From Opacimonas sp002292215 (lineage in GTDB: Bacteria; Pseudomonadota; Gammaproteobacteria; Enterobacterales; Alteromonadaceae), in contig OX044360.1 of NCBI GenBank assembly GCA_943846745.1, forward strand, positions 1,240,001 through 1,304,000: a stretch of DNA of 64,000 nucleotides, given 5' to 3'. This document shows positions 17,560 to 26,821 of this stretch, in pieces. Each line of letters starts with the position of its first letter. The stretch's first letter is position 1. The translations under genes were made by a program, and so were the position numbers. The notes under the pieces are model-generated. The model was not told the DNA's origin and ran no database searches. It saw nothing but the letters and a program-made list of their open reading frames with translations.

Positions 17560-18579
17560 ATGTCTACTATTTTAGTAACTGGCGGAGCTGGCTATATTGG
17601 CTCTCACACTGTTTTACAATTATTAGAGCAAGGCGATACGGTTATCGTACTAGATAATTTTTGTAACTCCTCAGCAGAATCAATTACTCGCGTACAACGA
17701 CTAACTGACCGACAAGTGACATTAGTGCAAGGTGATATTCGCGATGCTAGTGCCCTACGTGATGTGTTTAGCCAATACAAGATTGATTCAGTTATTCATT
17801 TTGCCGGTTTAAAAGCGGTCGGTGAATCCGTTGCTCAGCCACTTAAGTACTATGAAAACAACGTGTTTGGCTCAGTACAACTATGTAATGTTATGAGCGA
17901 GTTTGGTATCAAGAACATCGTATTTTCTTCTTCTGCTACGGTATACGGCGATCCAGTTGCCCTGCCGCTCCAAGAATCAATGCCAACAGGCACTCCCACT
18001 AATCCTTATGGCCAATCCAAATTAATGGTTGAACATGTTTTGCGTGATTTATACACGTCAGATAATGAATGGAATATCGCGATTTTGCGTTATTTTAATC
18101 CTGTAGGCGCCCACAAATCAGGTGACATTGGTGAAGATCCAAATGGGTTACCCAACAATTTAATGCCGTTTATTAGCCAAACAGCAACGGGGAAACGTGA
18201 TTGTTTAGCCGTATTTGGCAATGATTATGACACCCACGACGGCACTGGCGTCCGCGATTATATTCATGTCGTTGACTTAGCAGATGGACACTTAAAAGCG
18301 CTAAATGCACTCACTCAAAAACCTGGTGTATTAACGGTTAATTTAGGTACGGGTATCGGTTACAGTGTATTAGATATGGTTAAGGCATTTGAAGCTGCAA
18401 GTGGCGTAAATGTGCCGTACAAAATTGTGGCACGACGACCAGGTGATGTAGCGGCGTGTTATGCCGATCCTAGTCATGCTAAAGCAGTATTAGGTTGGGA
18501 AGCAAAGTTAGATTTACAAGCTATGTGTGATGATACATGGCGCTGGCAATCTGCGAACCCCAACGGCTATCAAGGCTAA
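17560..18579 (+). CDS. galE: UDP-glucose 4-epimerase GalE
   Basis: Interconverts UDP-glucose and UDP-galactose. The 339 residues carry the NAD-binding motif TGGAGYIGS (7-15) and the catalytic set Ser125 (SSSATVYGD), Tyr150 and Lys154 (PYGQSK). The C-terminal RRPGDVAACYADPSHA segment is typical of GalE. No other galactose-utilisation gene is nearby, so it probably serves surface polysaccharide synthesis together with galU and ugd. Confidence 0.97.
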   Translation: MSTILVTGGAGYIGSHTVLQLLEQGDTVIVLDNFCNSSAESITRVQRLTDRQVTLVQGDIRDASALRDVFSQYKIDSVIHFAGLKAVGESVAQPLKYYENNVFGSVQLCNVMSEFGIKNIVFSSSATVYGDPVALPLQESMPTGTPTNPYGQSKLMVEHVLRDLYTSDNEWNIAILRYFNPVGAHKSGDIGEDPNGLPNNLMPFISQTATGKRDCLAVFGNDYDTHDGTGVRDYIHVVDLADGHLKALNALTQKPGVLTVNLGTGIGYSVLDMVKAFEAASGVNVPYKIVARRPGDVAACYADPSHAKAVLGWEAKLDLQAMCDDTWRWQSANPNGYQG

Positions 18580-18593
18580 ATCAATACGTGAAC

Positions 18594-18633
18594 AACCCAG
18601 CGACATCGCTTCGCTCTGATCACTGGGTTTTTT
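18594..18633 (+). terminator. Intrinsic terminator of galE
   Basis: AACCCAG (18594-18600) pairs with CTGGGTT across a loop with its own small stem, followed by six T residues. Confidence 0.85.
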
Positions 18634-18667
18634 GTGTCTTATTATTTAACTTTCAGCTGTGAAGCAG

Positions 18668-19498
18668 TTATAAATCGTCTAGCAACCCTTCAAACTCTTC
18701 AAAATTTTCCATTTCTTCAGCTTGTTCCTCTGGTGTTTTTTCGACTTTACCATTTTTAACTTTAAACTCTAAACGTTGAAAATAAGCCGTCTTAACAAAC
18801 ACATATGGATCTAGCGAACTGTTTAAGGTGCTATCCTGTGACAGTAGTCTTGCTCGGCCTTCTATCACCCCAACCACTGCACTAAAGAGGGTAAAGTTAC
18901 TATTTAGTATATTCATCGGGAACATCATGTTATCTACCACATCTCCGGTAGTTGAACGAATATCAGTAGGACCTCGTGCTGGTATCATTAAATAGGGTCC
19001 AGTTTCTACGCCCCACACCCCTAATACTTCACCAAAGGATTCTTTTTCTTTATTTAGATCCATCGACGATGCAACATCAAATACGCCGACAACACCTACA
19101 GTAGTGTTAATCAAAAAACGTGCAAGACTAACCATCGAGCCATCAATTTCACCTTGTAATAAATTATTCAAAAAATTAGCCGGTTCAGCTAAGTTATTAG
19201 AAAAATTAACCAGACCGGTGCGCACAGGTTGTGGCATCACAGCGACGTAACCTTGAGTGACGGGCTTGAGTAAGTATTTATCCAAGATATCATAGTTAAA
19301 GTCCCACATGGTGCGGTTAAAACCTTCAAATGGGTCGCGTGCATCGCCAATATTCGCATCTTCAGAACTATCATGTTGAGGATCTGCCTGAATCATAGCC
19401 GCTGAGTTGGCTTGTGACTGTGCTTGTTGCTCAGATTTATTCGCCGCGCAACCGCTCGTCAATCCGACTAATAATACAACTAGTATTAGGTGCTTCAA
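18668..19498 (-). CDS. mlaA: Phospholipid-binding lipoprotein MlaA (VacJ)
   Basis: MlaA sits in the outer membrane and removes misplaced phospholipids from its outer leaflet, handing them to MlaC. The 276 residues start with a lipoprotein signal (lipobox TSGC, Cys17). The core DPFEGFNRTMWDFNYDILDKYLLKP and WGVETGPYLMIPARGPTDIRS are MlaA hallmarks; the acidic C-terminal tail is variable. The start codon is TTG at 19498, because the first ATG lies beyond the lipobox; it overlaps the ccmI stop as TTGA. This couples mlaA to the ccm operon rather than to mlaBCDEF. Confidence 0.92.
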   Translation of the reverse strand: MKHLILVVLLVGLTSGCAANKSEQQAQSQANSAAMIQADPQHDSSEDANIGDARDPFEGFNRTMWDFNYDILDKYLLKPVTQGYVAVMPQPVRTGLVNFSNNLAEPANFLNNLLQGEIDGSMVSLARFLINTTVGVVGVFDVASSMDLNKEKESFGEVLGVWGVETGPYLMIPARGPTDIRSTTGDVVDNMMFPMNILNSNFTLFSAVVGVIEGRARLLSQDSTLNSSLDPYVFVKTAYFQRLEFKVKNGKVEKTPEEQAEEMENFEEFEGLLDDL

Positions 19499-20754
19499 TT
19501 CTTTATTTCCTTGTTAATAATAATGGATACTGGGATAACGGCATCAGCTACCTTAGTTAAGGTAATACTGCCTTCCAATTCACCAACACTTGTTTGCACA
19601 TTTTCATCGAACGATAAGCGTGCTGTTAATGTCACTTCAGTTAAATCATTTAACGAATATGTCGCCATCATCGCATCGCTATTCGTTAACGTTACTGTGG
19701 TAGGTAATGCCCCTAAATTCAGTTTTTTAACCGCTGCAGGTAAAGGATTGTCACTCGCTCCGTCTTTTGCAAACACAAATAAATACGTCGGCTGTAAGCG
19801 ATTGGATTGTGCTAAGCGGGTATTAATGTCTTTATCCGCACTGATAGTGATACTAAACCCAGTCGCCAATTTTGATTGACCTTTGAGTTCATCTATCCGT
19901 GACTGAATTTGTACTATCGCAGGGTTATTAGGCGGTAATAACTCCTTAATTTGCATAAAATACTGTTCGGATGTGGCTAAGTCGCCCAATTGCCCCGCTG
20001 TCATACTCAACATTAGTGCGGCTTGATTATTATCAGGCTCTAACACTAATAAACGACGCAACACCACTACCGCTTTTTTTAAGAATTCAACTTGATTAGG
20101 CATCATTAATGCTTGGGCGTAACTGCTTAAGGTTTCCGCATTGTTTGGTGCTATCAATAACGATTTATCAAACGCTTGATAGGCTTGTTCAAATTGATTT
20201 AATGCCCCATACAAACGCCCTAATAACATCCAACCCGTTGCATCTTCAGCATTATGTGCAATACGAGAACGAATCGCTAACGTAAACGATTGCACGTCTT
20301 CTAACGTGACATCTTCGGAAGGATTAACAATGATCTTGTCCGTTAAGCGCTGCATATCTGCTTGAGCTTGATACAAACCGCTAACTCCAGATACTTGATT
20401 AACGTGCCAATACATAACGCCTGAAGCAAGTAACAACACAACTAGGAGTGCACTGGCGATTTTACTAGTGTGACTGTTATTAACCGAATCTACAACAATA
20501 GTATCTGACTCAGGGCGAGTTTCATCTAGCAATGCAATTTTTAAATCTTTTTGTGCTTGAGTGCGATGCTTATCAGAGATAATCCCTTGTGCAAATTCCT
20601 CATCCAGTTCAACTAAACGTTGTTTGATTAAGCGGGTGTTTGATAAGGTAAAGGCTTGCGTATGAGCTGCATAATTACGTTTAAAAACCGGATAAAAAAT
20701 AAAGCCTAACGCCAACATCGCCAACCCAACAGCAAGTATATAAAAGGTAATCAT
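19495..20754 (-). CDS. ccmI: Cytochrome c biogenesis protein CcmI (TPR subunit)
   Basis: CcmI carries apocytochrome c to the haem-ligation complex CcmFH. The 419 residues show two N-terminal membrane segments (about 1-22 and 105-125) with a basic cytoplasmic loop (RLVELDEEFAQGIISDKHR). A periplasmic region follows with TPR-type repeats (about 165-280: GWMLLGRLYGALNQFEQAYQAFDKSLLIAPNNAETL), then a C-terminal beta-rich domain. Its ATG overlaps the ccmH stop by four bases, and its stop overlaps the mlaA start. Confidence 0.93.
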   Translation of the reverse strand: MITFYILAVGLAMLALGFIFYPVFKRNYAAHTQAFTLSNTRLIKQRLVELDEEFAQGIISDKHRTQAQKDLKIALLDETRPESDTIVVDSVNNSHTSKIASALLVVLLLASGVMYWHVNQVSGVSGLYQAQADMQRLTDKIIVNPSEDVTLEDVQSFTLAIRSRIAHNAEDATGWMLLGRLYGALNQFEQAYQAFDKSLLIAPNNAETLSSYAQALMMPNQVEFLKKAVVVLRRLLVLEPDNNQAALMLSMTAGQLGDLATSEQYFMQIKELLPPNNPAIVQIQSRIDELKGQSKLATGFSITISADKDINTRLAQSNRLQPTYLFVFAKDGASDNPLPAAVKKLNLGALPTTVTLTNSDAMMATYSLNDLTEVTLTARLSFDENVQTSVGELEGSITLTKVADAVIPVSIIINKEIKN

Positions 20755-21239
20755 TTATCTTTCTCCAGCATTTCATCAGCTTTGGCGAGTAAATCAGCTT
20801 CAACTTGCTCATCAGTGTGGCTTATTTCAGGACGACGTTTAAATAATATCCAACCGCCAATAAGCAGTACCGAAAACGGTAAAATCCACAACCAAATTGT
20901 CGAGTTATTAACTGGAGGTTGATAATAAACAAAATCGCCATAGCGCTGTTTCATAAAATCAATGACTTGGTCATGATCATTACCCTGAGATAGCAACTGA
21001 TACACTTTGCGGCGCATATCATGAGCTATCATGGCATCTGAATCGGCAATATTTTGATTTTGACACATTGGGCAGCGTAGCTCTTTGGTCAGGCGTTTAA
21101 AATCTTGACGTTGTTGTTCTGAAGCAAATGCATAGTTTTCTTGAGTTGCCTGCACATCGTGACTGAACAATAATCCAGATAATGTCAATAAGCTCCACAT
21201 GCTTACTATAATAAATAATGAACGAGTGAGATGATTCAC
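20751..21239 (-). CDS. ccmH: Cytochrome c-type biogenesis protein CcmH (thiol-reducing)
   Basis: CcmH keeps the CXXCH haem-binding cysteines of apocytochrome c reduced. The 162 residues have a signal or anchor at the N-terminus, the LRCPMCQNQNIADSDA motif with the redox pair Cys56/Cys59, and a C-terminal membrane anchor (TIWLWILPFSVLLIGGWILF). It is the short CcmH (CcmL type); the TPR part that is fused in E. coli is the separate gene ccmI. The GTG start overlaps the ccmG stop (GTGA). Confidence 0.95.
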   Translation of the reverse strand: MNHLTRSLFIIVSMWSLLTLSGLLFSHDVQATQENYAFASEQQRQDFKRLTKELRCPMCQNQNIADSDAMIAHDMRRKVYQLLSQGNDHDQVIDFMKQRYGDFVYYQPPVNNSTIWLWILPFSVLLIGGWILFKRRPEISHTDEQVEADLLAKADEMLEKDK

Positions 21240-21847
21240 GGTTGCCCCTCAGTTTGTCTCGGTGTGAATTGCAACGACTGTTGCGCCATCAATTCGTTGT
21301 ATAAAGGGGCAAATTTACTGTCCCACACACGCGGGTTTAGATCGCCAATGTGATGTACTCGGATTACCCCTTGTTGGTCAATTAACAACGTTTCAGGCGC
21401 TCCGGTAACCCCTAAATCCAAAGAGGTATCGCGGTATACATCAAAAATATTAAATGCAAACGGGTTACCTAATTGATTCGTGGTTTCAATGACTTCTTGT
21501 TGTACGCGCGCCAGCGTTTTAGTACCAAAGTCAGGATCCAGATCTTGATCATAATACAATCCAACAAAGCGAACACCTTGTTGACTTAACTCTGTTAAAT
21601 AAGGTAGCTCGACCGCGCAAGTTACACACCACACGCCCCAAATATTTAATAAGGTAACCTGGTCCGTAAAAACATCATTAGTGTAAATCACACTCGGCTC
21701 CATCAAATCAGGCAAACTAAACGTCGGCATAGGCTTAGCTAGTGCCTGAGACTCTCGTTCACGCGGATCAGAAAACAACCCTTGATACAAAAAGAACACT
21801 AATGCGGTAAATGCGACTAATGGCACAACAAAACGCGTATTTATCAT
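21236..21847 (-). CDS. ccmG: Thiol:disulfide interchange protein CcmG (DsbE)
   Basis: A periplasmic thioredoxin-like protein anchored by one N-terminal segment (residues 7-24). It reduces CcmH or apocytochrome c. The active site is WCVTC (Cys74 and Cys77) in LLNIWGVWCVTCAVELPYL. The GAPETLLIDQQGVIR strand with the cis-proline is typical of the DsbE family. The 203 residues are slightly longer than the usual 185. The ATG overlaps the ccmF stop (ATGA). Confidence 0.95.
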   Translation of the reverse strand: MINTRFVVPLVAFTALVFFLYQGLFSDPRERESQALAKPMPTFSLPDLMEPSVIYTNDVFTDQVTLLNIWGVWCVTCAVELPYLTELSQQGVRFVGLYYDQDLDPDFGTKTLARVQQEVIETTNQLGNPFAFNIFDVYRDTSLDLGVTGAPETLLIDQQGVIRVHHIGDLNPRVWDSKFAPLYNELMAQQSLQFTPRQTEGQP

Positions 21848-23814
21848 GCGGTTTGGATCCCTAATTTAGCGAGTTTTTTCATTCTATAACGCTTGTCGAA
21901 CATAGAGCACACGCCACCTAATGCCATAATTCCGGCACCTAACCAGATCCATATCACAAATGGTTTGTAATATACTCTAACAGCCCACGCCCCATTGTCT
22001 AATGGTTCGCCCAAAGCAATGAACAAATCACGGATCAGTGTGGTATGAATACCTGCTTCGGTCATCGACATACCTTTAACAGAGTAAAAACGTTTTTCCG
22101 GTTCTAAATGCACCACAAAATCGCCCTCTTGATACACATCAAAAATACCACGATCAGCGGTGTAATTAGGCCCTTGTATAGCTTTTACTTCTGAAAATTT
22201 TATAGTGTATCCCGCAATTTCAACTTCATCACCGAAGTTCATCCGCACATCACGCTCTAGTTCAAAATTACTCACTAACGTAATACCAATCAATGCGACA
22301 GCAAAACCGACATGCCCTAAGATCATGCCCCAGTGACTAGGTTTGAGTTTGCGTATTTTAGTGGCAATAGCGAATTCATCAGGCATCGCATCAACACGTT
22401 GCGCGACTTCTTGAATCGTTGAGACCAAAATCCATACGGCACAAATCATCCCTAACGTCGCGACGTAGGTGGCGGTCGTAGCAAAGCTATTTACAATCAA
22501 CAAGGCTGCACTTATACCAATACCTAAGGCAATTAAGATTTGATTAGTCAGCGCGCCTAGGGGTTGTTGCTTCCAGCGACTTAGCGGACCGATAGTCATA
22601 AATACGACAAACGGCACAATCAGCCACGTAAACATTTGATTAAAAAACGGCGCGCCAATTGAGATACTGCCAAGACCTAGTTCTTTGTGAACCAATGGAA
22701 ACAAGGTGCCTAATAACACTACCACTGTAGCAGCACATAGCAGAACATTGTTACCCATCAACATGACTTCACGAGAGGCAAGCGAGTAATAAGAACGAGT
22801 TTTTAATTGTGGCGCACGCACAGCATACAGCACTAAGGAGCCACCGATCACAATCACCAGTAACCCTAAAATAAAGAGTCCTCGTGAAGGATCGGACGCA
22901 AATGAATGGACTGAGACCAGTACCCCAGAGCGTACCAAAAATGTCCCTAACAAACTCAAGGAGAATGCCGATATGGCCAACAATACTGTCCACGACTTAA
23001 AGACTTTTCGTTTTTCAGTGACCGCTAAGCTATGCATTAAAGCAGTACCGACTAGCCAAGGCATAAATGACGCATTTTCGACCGGATCCCAAAACCACCA
23101 GCCACCCCAACCAAGTTCGTAATAAGCCCACCAACTGCCTAATGCAATGCCAACAGTTAAAAATGCCCAAGCGGCAATTGTCCATGGACGAGACCAGCGA
23201 GCCCAAGTTGAATCTAATTGACCAGAGATCAGCGCCGCAATAGCAAAGGCAAATGCAACAGAGAAGCCAACATAGCCCATGTACAACATAGGCGGGTGAA
23301 TAATCATGCCAAAATCTTGTAACAACGGATTAAGATCTGCGCCATCTACTGGATAAAACGGTAATAAACTCTCAAATGGATTAGAGGTGAGCAGCATAAA
23401 TAAATAAAAACCAATCGACACCATGCCCAGCACTGCCAGCACACGTGCGACCATGACTTCAGGGATCCCTTTGCTAAATATAGCAACAGCGACTGTCCAT
23501 ACAGAAAATATCAATACCCACAATAAAAATGAGCCTTCATGCCCACCCCACACTGCCGTTATTTTGTAGTACCAAGGCAATAAACTATTAGAGTGATTAG
23601 CCACATAAGAAACAGAAAAATCATCCGCTAAAAAGCGATTAGTCAGACAAATATAAGCAATCAATGTAAACGTAAACAAGCCAATGGCTAACGGTTTAGC
23701 AGAGGAAATCATCATTTTATGGTTAGTTTGCGCCCCCCACATTGGATAAATCGCTAACAACACCGATAGCAGTAGAGCAATGACAATAGAAAAGTTACCA
23801 ATTTCAGCGATCAT
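21844..23814 (-). CDS. ccmF: Haem lyase subunit CcmF
   Basis: A polytopic inner-membrane protein of 656 residues with about 15 hydrophobic segments, the core of the cytochrome c haem-ligation complex. The tryptophan-rich WWD motif appears as GWGGWWFWDPVENASFMPW, with conserved histidine regions such as VWGGHEGSFLLW and DFGMIIHPPMLYMGYVG. The late periplasmic domain (SNFELERDVRMNFGDEVEIAGY) is also typical. It follows ccmE by 33 bp, the only real gap in the operon, and overlaps ccmG. Confidence 0.97.
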   Translation of the reverse strand: MIAEIGNFSIVIALLLSVLLAIYPMWGAQTNHKMMISSAKPLAIGLFTFTLIAYICLTNRFLADDFSVSYVANHSNSLLPWYYKITAVWGGHEGSFLLWVLIFSVWTVAVAIFSKGIPEVMVARVLAVLGMVSIGFYLFMLLTSNPFESLLPFYPVDGADLNPLLQDFGMIIHPPMLYMGYVGFSVAFAFAIAALISGQLDSTWARWSRPWTIAAWAFLTVGIALGSWWAYYELGWGGWWFWDPVENASFMPWLVGTALMHSLAVTEKRKVFKSWTVLLAISAFSLSLLGTFLVRSGVLVSVHSFASDPSRGLFILGLLVIVIGGSLVLYAVRAPQLKTRSYYSLASREVMLMGNNVLLCAATVVVLLGTLFPLVHKELGLGSISIGAPFFNQMFTWLIVPFVVFMTIGPLSRWKQQPLGALTNQILIALGIGISAALLIVNSFATTATYVATLGMICAVWILVSTIQEVAQRVDAMPDEFAIATKIRKLKPSHWGMILGHVGFAVALIGITLVSNFELERDVRMNFGDEVEIAGYTIKFSEVKAIQGPNYTADRGIFDVYQEGDFVVHLEPEKRFYSVKGMSMTEAGIHTTLIRDLFIALGEPLDNGAWAVRVYYKPFVIWIWLGAGIMALGGVCSMFDKRYRMKKLAKLGIQTA

Positions 23815-23847
23815 GATAATAAGGTCTCAATACAATTCAAAAGTTAA

Positions 23848-24339
23848 TTAATAGCTAGGCGCAGCCTTCGTGATCGCAGCATCCGCTGGTTTGACATGCT
23901 TAATGCCTTTTAATTTCTCAGCCAATTCAGGCGGCATGTATTCTTCATCATGCTTTGCTAAGACCTCTTCGGCCACAATCAAATTACCTTCTTGCAACAC
24001 ACCCGTCGCCACTATTCCCTGACCTTCACGAAATAAGTCAGGTAAAATCCCCGTGTACGACACCGTCACAATAGGACCTATATCCACTAAATCGAATTCA
24101 ACGGCTAAGGTTTCTTGATTACGTTGGACTGACCCTTCGACGACCATACCACCAATACGCAGACGTTGGCCGACTTGTGGTTTAACCGCGGCTTTACCTT
24201 TCCCGTCAATGATTTCACTTGGGGTATAAAACAAATCTATATTGTCGTTTAGGGCAAACAACATCAAAGAAATTGCGCCTGCTACCATTCCACCAATCAC
24301 CCCGACGGTGATCAAACGCTGTTTACGTCTAGGATTCAT
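23848..24339 (-). CDS. ccmE: Haem chaperone CcmE
   Basis: CcmE binds haem covalently in the periplasm and passes it to CcmF. The 163 residues have an N-terminal anchor (about 9-29), an OB-fold beta domain and the haem-binding site LAKHDEEYMPPE, with His130 as the covalent ligand and Tyr134 as the axial ligand, the same numbers as in E. coli. The start overlaps the ccmD stop (ATGA). Confidence 0.96.
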   Translation of the reverse strand: MNPRRKQRLITVGVIGGMVAGAISLMLFALNDNIDLFYTPSEIIDGKGKAAVKPQVGQRLRIGGMVVEGSVQRNQETLAVEFDLVDIGPIVTVSYTGILPDLFREGQGIVATGVLQEGNLIVAEEVLAKHDEEYMPPELAEKLKGIKHVKPADAAITKAAPSY

Positions 24340-24539
24340 GCTTTTGATTGCTCCTTAGCTTGTTGGATCCGTGCTTTACGTGCAGCTTGTGCACGGACTT
24401 CAGTAATTAATTTACGCTTGTCGAGTTTGATATAAATAATAAAAGCGACGACAACTAACAGCGATACTCCATATGACAACCATACAAAAAAACCGTATCC
24501 GCCCATCTCTAAAAATGCTGAAAACGAATCAAAATGCAT
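24336..24539 (-). CDS. ccmD: Haem exporter protein CcmD
   Basis: A 67-residue single-span inner-membrane protein that helps release holo-CcmE from the CcmABC complex. It starts MHFDSFSAFLEMGGYGFFVW, followed by a hydrophobic helix and a basic tail (KLDKRKLITEVRAQAARKARIQQ). The frame is open further upstream inside ccmC, but the true start is the ATG at 24539 that overlaps the ccmC stop (TAATG). Confidence 0.93.
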   Translation of the reverse strand: MHFDSFSAFLEMGGYGFFVWLSYGVSLLVVVAFIIYIKLDKRKLITEVRAQAARKARIQQAKEQSKA

Positions 24540-25285
24540 TAGCGGTTCTCCGTTTTTTGCAGTAATGCGATCACCCAAGGACGATGTAACTCTCGGCGCA
24601 AAATTTGATTTTTCAAATTCATCATGACCAAAGTACCGATTAAACCAACCATACCAGCTATAGAAATTAATAACGGCCATAACATTGATGGTGCAATCGA
24701 AGGTTTACCAAATTTGGTGATAGTCGCACCTTGATGTAGGGTATTCCACCACTCCACCGAATAATGAATAATCGGAATATTAATGACGCCAACCAAAGCC
24801 ATGATCGCAGCCGATTTACCGGCTTGAGTTTTGTCACTAAACGCGCCATATAAAGCCAATACGCCCAAATATAAGAAAAACAAAATAAGCTGAGCCGTTA
24901 AGCGGGCATCCCATATCCACCAGGTTCCCCACATAGGTTTACCCCATGCAGCACCCGTAAATAGAGAGATAAAAGTTAAAATCGCGCCTACCGGTGCAAT
25001 CGCAATCATGCTCATGTAGGCGGTTTTCCATTGCCACACTAGCCCTACAAATCCAGCGATAGCCATTGCCACATAAGTACTCATAGACAAAATCGCTGAC
25101 GGTACATGGATGTAAATAATTCGAAAAGAGTCACCCTGTTGATAATCGGACGGCGCGAACGCTAACCCCCAAATAAATCCAACAAGTAAGCCCACCACCG
25201 CAGTGACGAAAAAATAAGGTAGTAACGTGTTGCATAACGCATAAGCACGTTCTGTTTTAGCGTAAGGATGTAACCAATTAAACAT
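24539..25285 (-). CDS. ccmC: Haem exporter protein CcmC
   Basis: A six-span inner-membrane protein that presents haem to CcmE. The 248 residues include the WWD motif WGTWWIWDARLT (119-130) and the two conserved periplasmic histidines His60 (IIYIHVPSA) and His184 (IPIIHYSVEWWNTLHQ). Its start overlaps the ccmB stop (TAATG). Confidence 0.96.
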   Translation of the reverse strand: MFNWLHPYAKTERAYALCNTLLPYFFVTAVVGLLVGFIWGLAFAPSDYQQGDSFRIIYIHVPSAILSMSTYVAMAIAGFVGLVWQWKTAYMSMIAIAPVGAILTFISLFTGAAWGKPMWGTWWIWDARLTAQLILFFLYLGVLALYGAFSDKTQAGKSAAIMALVGVINIPIIHYSVEWWNTLHQGATITKFGKPSIAPSMLWPLLISIAGMVGLIGTLVMMNLKNQILRRELHRPWVIALLQKTENR

Positions 25286-25959
25286 TAATGATGACTCACT
25301 CTGATAGCGTAACTAATTGCAAAAGGGGTAATAGCAACCGCAAAACATAGCATTGCGCCGATAATAGCAAGTTGTGGGGCATAGTTTAATCCCATCGCTG
25401 CGCTATCAACAGCAGATGTAGCAAATATCAGTAAAGGAATAAATACAGGTATCAATAACAACGATAATAACACCCCACCTCGTTGCAACCCAACCGTTAA
25501 TGCAACAGCAATCGCGCCAATTAAGGATAATAACGGTGTACCTAGCGCTAACGTCTGAATTAACGCCCAGTACATGGCTGGCGTTAAATTTAAAAACAAA
25601 GCTAATAACGGCGAGATCAGCAACAAGGGTAAAAACGAACCACACCAATGCACAAATACTTTGGCAAACATGGCCCATGATAATGACACATGCGCTAATT
25701 GCAGTTGTTCTAAACTGCCGTCATTAAAGTCATCACGAAACAGCTTATCCATGCCGAGTAATGCAGATAATATTGCCGCAACCCAAATCACACCTGGGCC
25801 CACTTTTTGTAACGTTTCAGGACCTGGACCTATGCCCAAAGGAAATAACGTAATAACCATGACAAAAAATAACAGCGGCTGCAATAGTTCTGATTTTTGC
25901 CGATAAGCGAGGACTAAATCGCGCTTGATGATACTCGTTAATGGGTTAACCGATTTCAT
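25285..25959 (-). CDS. ccmB: Haem exporter permease CcmB
   Basis: A 224-residue inner-membrane permease with six hydrophobic segments, partner of the ATPase CcmA in the complex that releases holo-CcmE. The sequence FPLGIGPGPETLQKVGPGVIWVAAILSALLGMDKLFRDDFNDGSLEQL is a family hallmark. Its ATG overlaps the ccmA stop (ATGA). Confidence 0.95.
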   Translation of the reverse strand: MKSVNPLTSIIKRDLVLAYRQKSELLQPLLFFVMVITLFPLGIGPGPETLQKVGPGVIWVAAILSALLGMDKLFRDDFNDGSLEQLQLAHVSLSWAMFAKVFVHWCGSFLPLLLISPLLALFLNLTPAMYWALIQTLALGTPLLSLIGAIAVALTVGLQRGGVLLSLLLIPVFIPLLIFATSAVDSAAMGLNYAPQLAIIGAMLCFAVAITPFAISYAIRVSHH

Positions 25960-26585
25960 AAACGATACTCTAAAGCAACCGTCTTAACCGGTAAGCGACT
26001 TTGTAATGCTTGATGTGACGTCATCAAGACAGCTCCACCTTGAGACACAAAATCATCTACTAACCCTTGGATGAATGTCACACCGGCAATATCCAAAGAG
26101 GTAAAAGGTTCATCTAAGATCCACACATTAGCACGTAATAACTGAGTCCGAGCCAATGACACGCGTCGTTGTTGTCCAGCGGATAATTGCCCACTAGGCA
26201 CATCCTCAAGTCCGACTAAATTAAAGCGCGCTAATAACGCATATAACTGTTCTTGACTGGTAGCGATACCATGTATACTCGCCCAATAAGCAAGGTTTTC
26301 CACACTCGATAAGTATTTATTTAGGCCTAATTTATGCCCTAAATATAACAGTGGATAATCGACAGTATTCGGTTGCTGATCGGCTGCATGAAGTGTGTTG
26401 GTGACAGTCACAACACCACAATCGGGCTCAGACAACCCCACCAATAGTCGCAACAAACTGGTTTTACCGGCACCATTTGGACCAGTTAAGTGAAACAGCT
26501 CACCCGCATAAACTTGCAATGAAAAAGACTCAAATAAGGTACGGTCTTGCTTGATGCAAGATAGATCTTCGGCTTTAAGCCGCAA
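25956..26585 (-). CDS. ccmA: Cytochrome c biogenesis ATP-binding protein CcmA
   Basis: The ABC ATPase of the CcmABCD complex. It shows Walker A (GPNGAGKTS), the signature LSAGQQRRVSLAR and Walker B (VWILDEPFTSLD). The frame is open to a GTG at 26636, but homologues begin just before the segment RLKAEDLSCIKQDRTLF. A TTG at 26585 with AGGG five bases upstream fits that start and gives 209 residues, the usual length. It is the first gene of a nine-gene ccm operon plus mlaA and is divergent from the FliK-like gene. Confidence 0.92.
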   Translation of the reverse strand: MRLKAEDLSCIKQDRTLFESFSLQVYAGELFHLTGPNGAGKTSLLRLLVGLSEPDCGVVTVTNTLHAADQQPNTVDYPLLYLGHKLGLNKYLSSVENLAYWASIHGIATSQEQLYALLARFNLVGLEDVPSGQLSAGQQRRVSLARTQLLRANVWILDEPFTSLDIAGVTFIQGLVDDFVSQGGAVLMTSHQALQSRLPVKTVALEYRL

Positions 26586-26821
26586 TATATCCCTGTAATC
26601 ATTAGTTACACACGCTGTCCTAGTCTCACCAATCACTGTCTTTTTCCACTAATTTAAACCTGTTTATCATACCATAATCAAAGACTTAAGCAGTATTTTT
26701 TCCCTAACATTTAGTAGTAGTTTTGTGCTGCTATTGGACTAGATTATTGTTTCATCGTTTTTCGTCCATAAACCTTAACATATCCCTATACAGAGTTATT
26801 CTTTTGCGCCGATAACACAAT

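Noticed and set aside
25406..25906. Frames of 75-110 codons on both strands inside ccmB
   Set aside because: ccmB is clearly the coding frame by homology and by its overlaps with ccmA and ccmC.
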